This document shows, one piece after another, positions 58,324 through 64,000 of a stretch of 64,000 nt of DNA; position 1 is the first letter of the stretch, and each line of letters starts with the position of its first letter. The DNA is from a virus. The position numbers and the translations under genes are program-made. The notes beneath the pieces were generated by a model that saw only the letters and a program-made list of their open reading frames with translations, made no database searches and was not told the origin of the DNA. The DNA is taken from IMG/VR virus record IMGVR_UViG_3300044614_001845, positions 1-64,000 of that record; one strand, 5' to 3'.

Positions 58324-59118
58324 TCAAGCGACAGCGCTGAGATCGAAGGTCGGCTGATCCACAGGACGGAAGTTGATGCTCACCTGCTGGCCATCATCCG
58401 GGTTAACGGCGAGAGAAGCAGAGGTCAGAGCAACCTGCATGTAGATCGAACGGCTCAGGGCATTGCTGACCGTGCCACCGCTGATCACTTGGTCAACATA
58501 AAGACGGACGCTGGCGCCAACCTGCTTACGCAGCAGCACGTCTTGGATGATCCGGTTTGCAGTGGAGGCATCCTCATCCGTCATGTAAACGGTTGCAGAG
58601 CCAGTGGCTTCAGCAAAGCCAGGGATGAAGGTACGGAAGGGCACGAACTGGCCAGGAGCTTTACCAATGGTGGTAACGTCGATCTCAGTACGAGAGATCT
58701 CAAGGCTCCAGTCACGAACCTCTGCAACAGAGGAGAAATCGGCGTAGTAAACCTCAAACTTGTTAGGAGAGGCAAGGGTGCCGTCATCCGAGAAGTTGAT
58801 GTTTGCACCACCCTGAGTAGCAGCAACAGTCAGGGCGCCAGTTCCATTGTTGTAGGAAGTGACGTAGTAGGTGCTGCTGGTGCTCAGGCTGCCAGAAGAC
58901 AGAGCAGGCATCACGTTGGACGCATCAGGCGTCACGGTTACGCCTGTAGTCGGGTTATAAATACGGAACTTGACAGGATCGCCCGCAAGGAAGTTCAGGG
59001 AGGGGCTGATCGAGATCACATCAGTGGTGGTATTGATGGCAGTTTCGATGAAGCCATCAATCGTACCGGCTGGCTTGTAGTAAAAAGCGCCGGAAATGCC
59101 GGACAGAACGGTTGCCAT
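58324..59118 (-). CDS. Major tail (tube) protein
   Basis: 264 residues. ATVLSGISGAFYYKPAGTID, an inserted Ser/Thr-rich domain (about 40-115), then VRDWSLEISRTEIDVTTIGK, AEATGSATVYMTDEDASTAN and LAVNPDDGQQVSINFRPVDQ. This is the strand order of siphovirus tube proteins. Followed by a strong terminator, consistent with high expression. Confidence 0.82.
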   Translation of the reverse strand: MATVLSGISGAFYYKPAGTIDGFIETAINTTTDVISISPSLNFLAGDPVKFRIYNPTTGVTVTPDASNVMPALSSGSLSTSSTYYVTSYNNGTGALTVAATQGGANINFSDDGTLASPNKFEVYYADFSSVAEVRDWSLEISRTEIDVTTIGKAPGQFVPFRTFIPGFAEATGSATVYMTDEDASTANRIIQDVLLRKQVGASVRLYVDQVISGGTVSNALSRSIYMQVALTSASLAVNPDDGQQVSINFRPVDQPTFDLSAVA

Positions 59119-59176
59119 GACAAAACAGGGGTAGTGGCTTTAGTGGGCACTGCCCAGCTACAGACAGGCTAGCAAT

Positions 59177-59605
59177 TCATTTCACACTTGCCTGCCAACC
59201 TGTATCAAGCCTTCCCATAAAATGAGAGTAGTCATCAAGTGTTTGAAAGAATGGCCCTCTAATTTCACTCGTTCTTACATAAACACCAGAAGATGTTTTC
59301 TTTGATAAATTTATTTCATCAATAACACCTTTCGCAACTTCTAGCATTTTCTGACAGCGAGCCGGTCCGTATCCCTTTTCAGAGAAGCATCGAATAATCA
59401 AAGCACCTCTTGGATAATCCCAAGACCTAGCAAGCGCAGACTCAGTGGTGACACCAAAAGTTAGGTTGACTCGCACGTATTCTTTTGGTGGATCAGGCGG
59501 AACAAAAGTGATATTGTCGAAATAGACAGGGATTGGAGGAGTTTGCGAATTAAAGGCGCTGAGCAGTGGGCCTTCAATTTTGGCGCGAATGGCTTGATAG
59601 TTCAT
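59177..59605 (-). CDS. Tail terminator protein
   Basis: 142 residues from the ATG at 59605, which overlaps the upstream stop; the frame extends further upstream but inside the previous gene. NYQAIRAKIEGPLLSAFNSQ, PVYFDNITFVPPDP and LDDYSHFMGRLDTGWQA fit the lambda gpU-like terminator fold that caps the tube. Confidence 0.75.
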   Translation of the reverse strand: MNYQAIRAKIEGPLLSAFNSQTPPIPVYFDNITFVPPDPPKEYVRVNLTFGVTTESALARSWDYPRGALIIRCFSEKGYGPARCQKMLEVAKGVIDEINLSKKTSSGVYVRTSEIRGPFFQTLDDYSHFMGRLDTGWQASVK

Positions 59606-60222
59606 CAGAAAGCTGCTTCGTATCCAAACTTGAATCCGACCTTCAGGTCCCTTTGCAATCCTCCGCCCTCCATATAAGTCTGAAACCAATCCTTCGGAGC
59701 GGTTCTACTTGAATTTGCGTCTGGATCATTTTCATCAACAATTCCACCAATTGAATATCTAATCCCAGGACGCGGCTGCGCATCTCCATGGACCCATTTA
59801 CTTTCGTCAATAGGTCTTGAAGGATTACCGGGCCTTATAAACTTGGCCTCTTCTTCATCAATAGCAATTGAAGCGTGAGGCGACGTATTGACTATATTGA
59901 ACTTTGTGACGCCATTTTTTATAAATCTCTCGATATCTCTTACAGGAACATCGCTTTTTGTGTATCTGTAGATCTGCCCAGTTACGCCAGGCGTATCAGG
60001 GGTTACTCCAGCTGGTGCAAATCCCCACGATGCTGAAAATTCACCCGTCCAAGCAGGACCAATTTCGGCAAGAGTATTCATTGACTCGATGGCAAAACCT
60101 TGAATGCCGCGAGCAAGCTCCTTATCTAACTGCCTCCTAAGATCTGCCGCTGCTCCTTTTTCTGCAGCAGCAGAATAAGAAGCAAGTTGCCTTGAAGTTG
60201 CACGCCGAGCCCTTCTTACCAT
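59605..60222 (-). CDS. Neck / tail completion protein
   Basis: 205 residues from the ATG at 60222 (MVRRARRATSRQLASYSAAA...); a TTG six codons upstream overlaps the previous gene. The place before the terminator protein matches HK97 gp10-like neck proteins. Contains GPAWTGEFSASWGFAPAG. Confidence 0.65.
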   Translation of the reverse strand: MVRRARRATSRQLASYSAAAEKGAAADLRRQLDKELARGIQGFAIESMNTLAEIGPAWTGEFSASWGFAPAGVTPDTPGVTGQIYRYTKSDVPVRDIERFIKNGVTKFNIVNTSPHASIAIDEEEAKFIRPGNPSRPIDESKWVHGDAQPRPGIRYSIGGIVDENDPDANSSRTAPKDWFQTYMEGGGLQRDLKVGFKFGYEAAF

Positions 60223-60223
60223 T

Positions 60224-60601
60224 TCAACCAAGCCTCGCAACTACTGAGTGCATTATAGGATTGTCGCCACGGTACGAAAACATGCCAATAATTTTTGCAG
60301 TGCGAGTAGAGCCATTTTGCAAATACTTAATTGAATCAGTCGTCTGCGGATAATACCCAGACAGAGCATCGGCAGCAAAAATAATTTTTACATCAGTCTG
60401 CTGATAAAGCCCCTGCATCTCTTCTGGCTTTAATTCAGAAATGACAATCTTGATCGGAATCTCCGAGGAGTATCCCATCACAGTCCCGGTCTCAGGATTG
60501 TATGTTTGATTCTGAGATGCTTTTACATAAGTCGCATTGATTCCAAACTGACTAATCAGTGGCCCTGGAATCGAAGAAAAAATGCTGTCAACAAGTGCCA
60601 T
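60224..60601 (-). CDS. Head closure (stopper) protein
   Basis: 125 residues. KIVISELKPEEMQGLYQQTD, then KIIFAADALSGYYPQTTDSI and GSTRTAKIIGMFSYRG, a beta-rich small connector. Identified mainly by order and size. Confidence 0.6.
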   Translation of the reverse strand: MALVDSIFSSIPGPLISQFGINATYVKASQNQTYNPETGTVMGYSSEIPIKIVISELKPEEMQGLYQQTDVKIIFAADALSGYYPQTTDSIKYLQNGSTRTAKIIGMFSYRGDNPIMHSVVARLG

Positions 60602-60607
60602 GGCTCA

Positions 60608-61267
60608 TCACAGCGGATTGCTGTACCACCCGCCACGAGCAGGGAACACCTGCCCACCAGCAAAGCGAATGCGATTGGGCCTAAATGCAGCGTTTCCGTA
60701 GTAAGGATCAATCCTTGCAGTGCTACTGCGACTCACGTAAGGCTGGTTTAAGCTGGGATCAATCATGTAACGATACAAAATATCCATCGCAAACGGCGGA
60801 ATGTAATCAACGCCGGTCTGCGGCATATCGCCTTGCTTGAACTTTACGCGCAGCGCCCCATCGCCAAGTTCGACTTCTTCGTATTGATTCGTACCGAGAA
60901 GATTTGCGCCGCCATCATTCACAGCAACTGCTGTATAACCACCACCACTTCCAAGAAACGCAGCCATGTAAGCAACTGCAATTTCAAAATCAATGGGAAG
61001 AGTCTCAGTTGTAAGCTGTCGCCCATCAATTTTGATCAGTCGCGGCCAAGACAACGATTGCGTTTCATCAAGAATTCGCCCCTTCCACTTCAAGGGGTTG
61101 ATTGTCATCGTTGCAGCAACAAGCGTCTGCTCTTTTTGCGTATTATTCAACGCAAGCCAAGCTGTAATACCGGCGCTTGCTGGCAATTCACCAAGTAGCG
61201 ACGTGGCCCTCGCAACGCTCAGGAAGGAGTTGGCATTAGCAGCTCCCAGTGTCGATACGAAGGCCAT
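60608..61267 (-). CDS. Head-tail adaptor (DnaT-like family)
   Basis: 219 residues. ANANSFLSVARATSLLGELP, NNTQKEQTLVAATMTINPLK then WKGRILDETQSLSWPR follow the family annotated as putative DnaT-like, which in phages acts as the head-tail adaptor (family knowledge). Ends with a basic, Pro/Gly-rich tail. Confidence 0.75.
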   Translation of the reverse strand: MAFVSTLGAANANSFLSVARATSLLGELPASAGITAWLALNNTQKEQTLVAATMTINPLKWKGRILDETQSLSWPRLIKIDGRQLTTETLPIDFEIAVAYMAAFLGSGGGYTAVAVNDGGANLLGTNQYEEVELGDGALRVKFKQGDMPQTGVDYIPPFAMDILYRYMIDPSLNQPYVSRSSTARIDPYYGNAAFRPNRIRFAGGQVFPARGGWYSNPL

Positions 61268-61286
61268 GTGCGTGCCTCTCTAGGGC

Positions 61287-61454
61287 TCAGCCCTTGACAG
61301 TAGTGGTCTTGGACTTGGCAGTGCTCACAGGTGCCTTCTTGGGCTCCTCAGCGGGCACTGGTGCAGGACAAGCGGCAGGAGCTTCGGCCTCAGCCTCTAC
61401 TTGCAGCTTTGCCTCTTCTTGCTCACGAGCAAGTCGGAAAGTGGTAATCGACAT
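61287..61454 (-). CDS. Small Ala/Pro/Glu-rich protein
   Basis: 55 residues (MSITTFRLAREQEEAKLQVE, then EAPAACPAPVPAEEPKKAPV). Low complexity, basic end. Lies between the capsid terminator and the adaptor gene. Likely disordered head-associated protein. Confidence 0.6.
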   Translation of the reverse strand: MSITTFRLAREQEEAKLQVEAEAEAPAACPAPVPAEEPKKAPVSTAKSKTTTVKG

Positions 61455-61474
61455 GGCAGTTACTTGATAGTTGA

Positions 61475-61494
61475 AAGCCCCTCCGAAGAGGGGC
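61475..61494 (-). terminator. Intrinsic terminator after the major capsid gene
   Basis: 7-bp stem (GCCCCTC with GAGGGGC), 4-nt loop (UUCG on the minus strand), then UUUC. Short U-run, so perhaps partial. Confidence 0.8.
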
Positions 61495-61511
61495 CGTTAC
61501 TACAGCAACGA

Positions 61512-62495
61512 TCAGATGTAGCAGCGCAGCTGCGTGATCCGAATGTTGCGGTTGTCGGTGAACACCTTGCTCCAGTTGGAACCAGTAGCAAGCTCGGCAT
61601 TGGAAGGCGAGTTGCCAGCGGCATTACCAACCCAGCTGATACCGTTGGGATGCACCAGATAGTGCGTCCGGTTGATCAGGTAGTCGATACCCTTCAGGGA
61701 ATCGCGGTCGGTTTCCAGAGGAGACTTGGCAGGAGCAGTTGCAAAAGCAAATGCGCCAGGGCCAAAGAAGTAGGTGTGCAGCACGTCAGCACCACCAGTG
61801 CCAGCGCCAGCATCGACAGGCAGGGTGTCATCAACGAACACCGGGCGACCCAGATAGGTACCCAGCTCAAGACGTTGAGCGGACAGGCGGGTGTCGAGCT
61901 GAGAGGTACTGGAAGCAGGAACAATCAGATCCAGCTTCATCAGGGCGTAATACACACGGGAGTGCATCAGAACGCCAGTCAGCTCCTGACCTGCATCACC
62001 CAGCTTGGCGATAGCATCAACCATCACGCTCTGAGAGAGCTGAGTGGAAGTGCCGCCAGCAGCGTGAGAAGAGGTCAGAGGACCGCCAGTTGCAAACAGA
62101 CCCTTGATCACGTTGATCAGGGAAGTTTGCATGTCACGCACCCAGTACTGACCGGTGCGACGAGCAATGGCCTGCATGGGATCCGAACCAGCCAGTTCAC
62201 CAGCCAGGTCCGAGGCTTTCCAAGCCTTACCACGCATGTTGCGAACGCCGGTCTGCACATCACCAGCCAGAGTGGCGGCGGTCAGACCAACGGTGTCGTC
62301 AAGGATCTCCGAATCGCCGGAGAGGTCACCGAAGAAAGGCAGATCAATCGTCTTGCCGCCTTTGGCGAACTCAGCCTGAATAGCGGAGTTAGTAACCATC
62401 AGGCCAGAAGTGACCAGAGCGTTACGGTTTTGCAGCTCCTCCTGCTGGTATTCCAGGAAAAGCTGAGGAATGAAGGGAATGCCAGCGAGGAGCAT
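61512..62495 (-). CDS. Major capsid protein
   Basis: 327 residues. AKGGKTIDLPFFGDLSGDSE, AGDVQTGVRNMRGKAWKASD, then ARRTGQYWVRDMQTSLINVI and MHSRVYYALMKLDLI resemble a coat protein family of HK97 fold. Opposite-strand open frames here are shadows of its codon usage. It stands between strong terminators. Confidence 0.8.
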   Translation of the reverse strand: MLLAGIPFIPQLFLEYQQEELQNRNALVTSGLMVTNSAIQAEFAKGGKTIDLPFFGDLSGDSEILDDTVGLTAATLAGDVQTGVRNMRGKAWKASDLAGELAGSDPMQAIARRTGQYWVRDMQTSLINVIKGLFATGGPLTSSHAAGGTSTQLSQSVMVDAIAKLGDAGQELTGVLMHSRVYYALMKLDLIVPASSTSQLDTRLSAQRLELGTYLGRPVFVDDTLPVDAGAGTGGADVLHTYFFGPGAFAFATAPAKSPLETDRDSLKGIDYLINRTHYLVHPNGISWVGNAAGNSPSNAELATGSNWSKVFTDNRNIRITQLRCYI

Positions 62496-62645
62496 TGTCT
62501 TTGCCTCAAGTGAAAGTATGAACGAGTGCCAGCAGCACTGCTGCTAAGCAAAAGCTTGCGGTACAACCGCGATGCGAGCACTGGGCTCGACTTCACGAGG
62601 CACGGCCTCTAACGATCAAAGAATAGCAAGAAGCCGGAGCAGTGA
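62496..62645. other. Leader of the major capsid gene
   Basis: No gene seen. Arms such as CAGCAG/CTGCTG (about 62533-62548) could fold. No consensus promoter found on the minus strand, which fits use of an alternative sigma factor, but this is weak evidence. Confidence 0.4.
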
Positions 62646-62834
62646 TCACTTTTTCTTGTAGGCAGGCTTGCCTTTTTTCTTGGCTGGCTTTTTAGCCATT
62701 CCACTTTCGCTGGCAGCAATAGCAGCGGCCTGCGCACGAGTCGTTACCTTTTTACCCGAAGACGACTTCAGGGTTCCGGCGTAGAACTCACGCATGACTT
62801 TTGCAAACTTGTCCTGAGACTTGCTCTTTTTCAT
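62646..62834 (-). CDS. Small basic protein (DUF6496-like)
   Basis: 62 residues: KFAKVMREFYAGTLKSSSGK then VTTRAQAAAIAASESGM, followed by a Lys-rich tail. The pattern (VM.EF..G.L.S.SGK.V....QA.AIA.SE.GM) is a small domain widespread in phages and bacteria, function unknown. Confidence 0.75.
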   Translation of the reverse strand: MKKSKSQDKFAKVMREFYAGTLKSSSGKKVTTRAQAAAIAASESGMAKKPAKKKGKPAYKKK

Positions 62835-62854
62835 GACGAGTAAAGCAATTTAAT

Positions 62855-62878
62855 AAAAAAGCCCCACCGAAGTGGGGC
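62855..62878 (-). terminator. Intrinsic terminator after the decoration-type gene
   Basis: Perfect 7-bp stem (GCCCCAC with GTGGGGC), 4-nt loop (UUCG on the minus strand), then six U. Confidence 0.93.
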
Positions 62879-62897
62879 ATTGCACCTGAAAAATAGA

Positions 62898-63188
62898 TCA
62901 GGCGGTGGTATCCAGAGTCCAACCCTTGCCAGTAGCAACGGCTTTTTCTCCAACAGTGACGGTGGCGTTGCCGGTGGTGCCGCTGATGTCCAGGGTTTGA
63001 GTCCCGGTCACAGTGGGCAGACCAGCAAACAGTTCCACCAGGTTGGTACGGGTGAAGGCAGCAGGGATCACATAGATGCTGCCGCTGGCAATACCGGCGT
63101 CGTAAGCAACGCGGATAGCGGTGATGACCTCTTCAACGGCAGTAGTGACCTGACGGCCAATGACGTTGCGATCAGTTTTGAAAGGCAT
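62898..63188 (-). CDS. Head decoration-type protein (putative)
   Basis: 96 residues from the ATG at 63188. FKTDRNVIGRQVTTAVEEVI, then a beta-rich end (QTLDISGTTGNATVTVGEKA). Abundant-gene context (own terminator, next to capsid) suggests a head protein. Family not certain. Confidence 0.55.
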   Translation of the reverse strand: MPFKTDRNVIGRQVTTAVEEVITAIRVAYDAGIASGSIYVIPAAFTRTNLVELFAGLPTVTGTQTLDISGTTGNATVTVGEKAVATGKGWTLDTTA

Positions 63189-63265
63189 GGCGAGTGAGGG
63201 TGAGCGCTCTAACACATGCTAAGAACCCGGCGAAGAATTAGTCTTCATCAGAATTAACTGGAGCC

Positions 63266-63457
63266 GTGTCAGAAAGAAGAACTTGGGACTCTCCAGTGCG
63301 ACAGCCTTGGAATCCCATCATTCATCATTTGCTAAAAGCAGTTGATACGCATAATCAACTTTATTTTCGCACTGGCAATCTATGGCATTTGCAGAAAGCA
63401 AATGAAGCAAGAATTTATGTTAAAGAACTCAAGGATTGGATAAAAAGTCAAGAATAA
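63266..63457 (+). CDS. Small protein on the plus strand within the head cluster
   Basis: 63 residues with a GTG start. PWNPIIHHLLKAVDTHNQLY followed by RTGNLWHLQKANEARIYVKE is strongly protein-like and of a kind seen in cyanophages. Convergent with the gene ending at 63467. Function unknown. Confidence 0.65.
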   Translation: MSERRTWDSPVRQPWNPIIHHLLKAVDTHNQLYFRTGNLWHLQKANEARIYVKELKDWIKSQE

Positions 63458-63466
63458 ACTCTTTAT

Positions 63467-63748
63467 CTACCATTTTACCTTATCGGCCCAATAAGCTGCA
63501 CTTAATTTCCCTTTTGCAATATTTTGGGCGTGTCTTGCCTTAAAAGAGCGACGACGCGCTTTTTCTTTCTCGGTATCAGGACTGCTGCCAGCGCCACTTA
63601 CGCCCTGCTGCCCAAAGCGAATCAACTTAACCTTATCGCCTTCTTTTGCAACAACAACGTGCGACTTGGTTGGATGATTCGGAGTGCGCTTGGGTTTGTT
63701 GTACCCAGAAACACCGGCTCTTTCAAGGCGCGGATCTTTCTTTTTCAT
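63467..63748 (-). CDS. Small conserved-type phage protein
   Basis: 93 residues from the ATG at 63748. KVKLIRFGQQGVSGAGSSPD then RRRSFKARHAQNIAKGKLSA and AYWADKVKW form a pattern I recognise from phage genomes; function unknown. The very basic C-terminal half may contact DNA. ATGA overlap with the upstream gene. Confidence 0.7.
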   Translation of the reverse strand: MKKKDPRLERAGVSGYNKPKRTPNHPTKSHVVVAKEGDKVKLIRFGQQGVSGAGSSPDTEKEKARRRSFKARHAQNIAKGKLSAAYWADKVKW

Positions 63749-63906
63749 CACTTCCTCCTCTTGCGGGAAATAACAAGCTTGCCGTCTTTTTCTTTTACGC
63801 TCATGCCAGCTTGCTCAGTCTGCCGTTTGAGCGAAGCGTACTTTTGAGCAAGTGTCATCTTCCTGCCTTTCTTTTTACTCTTGCCCGGTGGGTAGTACTC
63901 AGCCAT
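63748..63906 (-). CDS. Small basic protein
   Basis: 52 residues: MAEYYPPGKSKKKGRKMTLA, then a helix (QKYASLKRQTEQAG) and an RKRRK end. Probably co-translated with the next gene. Unknown function. Confidence 0.65.
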   Translation of the reverse strand: MAEYYPPGKSKKKGRKMTLAQKYASLKRQTEQAGMSVKEKDGKLVISRKRRK

Positions 63907-63939
63907 TTACGGAAGCCCAGCTACAGGCACCGTAGCAAT

Positions 63940-63972
63940 AAAAAACCTCCTGAAGCGCGAAGCTCAGGAGGC
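63940..63972 (-). terminator. Intrinsic terminator for a transcript from beyond the window
   Basis: Minus strand: arms CCTCCTGA (63971-63964) and TCAGGAGG (63953-63946), followed by six T. It would end leftward transcription arriving from genes right of 64000, probably terminase and portal. Confidence 0.88.
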
Positions 63973-64000
63973 CCGTCCGTCATCATCCAATAGCAGGCTA

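Noticed and set aside
61401-62513. 370-codon plus frame opposite the capsid gene
   Set aside because: Shadow of the capsid gene's codon bias; many His/Ser/Gln, no domain. The same applies to long plus frames at 57411-58067 and 58264-59172.

Overview
The window looks like most of the genome of a long-tailed (siphovirus-type) phage of a cyanobacterium. Three things point there. A cyAbrB-type regulator, a family otherwise characteristic of cyanobacteria, lies at 26494-27042. Several virion proteins have the look of cyanophage structural proteins (56946-58265, 36471-42254). A lambda-like head-to-tail gene order ends in a 2579-residue tape measure. No integrase, tRNA, IS element or CRISPR array was seen. 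Large terminase, portal and protease are not in the window and would be expected beyond position 64000, upstream of the capsid gene.

Layout. (1) 1-2363, minus strand: an AT-rich repeat-filled segment with 21-bp iterons, a RepL-like winged-helix protein, a terminase-small-subunit-like protein, and a repeat/hairpin segment beside it. (2) 2393-14359, minus strand: about 37 small, mostly unknown genes packed into operons. Nine near-identical consensus sigma-70 promoters drive most of them, each followed at its predicted +1 by an RNA hairpin. This is probably the early host-takeover block. (3) 14424-29113, plus strand: replication, recombination and nucleotide metabolism. It holds an O-like initiator carrying five 16-bp iterons, a DnaB-type helicase, a zinc-ribbon protein, Erf, a PD-(D/E)XK nuclease, SSB, dNMP kinase, RusA, MazG and a dCTP deaminase-like protein. 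A 2OG-Fe(II) oxygenase-like protein, an NrdR-like zinc ribbon and the cyAbrB-like regulator are also there. (4) 29524-30411: a phage-encoded sigma factor. (5) 30412-63906, minus strand, transcribed right to left: capsid, connectors, tail tube, tail chaperones, tape measure, tail tip, a long adhesin/fibre cluster, and a lysis cassette whose endolysin fuses a lysozyme to an L,D-transpeptidase-like domain.

How it may work (inference). Host RNA polymerase reads the nine strong promoters first. The rightward operon then builds the replisome and nucleotide pool. The phage sigma factor, at the end of that operon, is placed to switch transcription to the leftward virion and lysis genes. Two unrelated iteron sets, each near its own initiator-like gene, raise the possibility of a plasmid-like maintenance replicon plus a lytic replicon.
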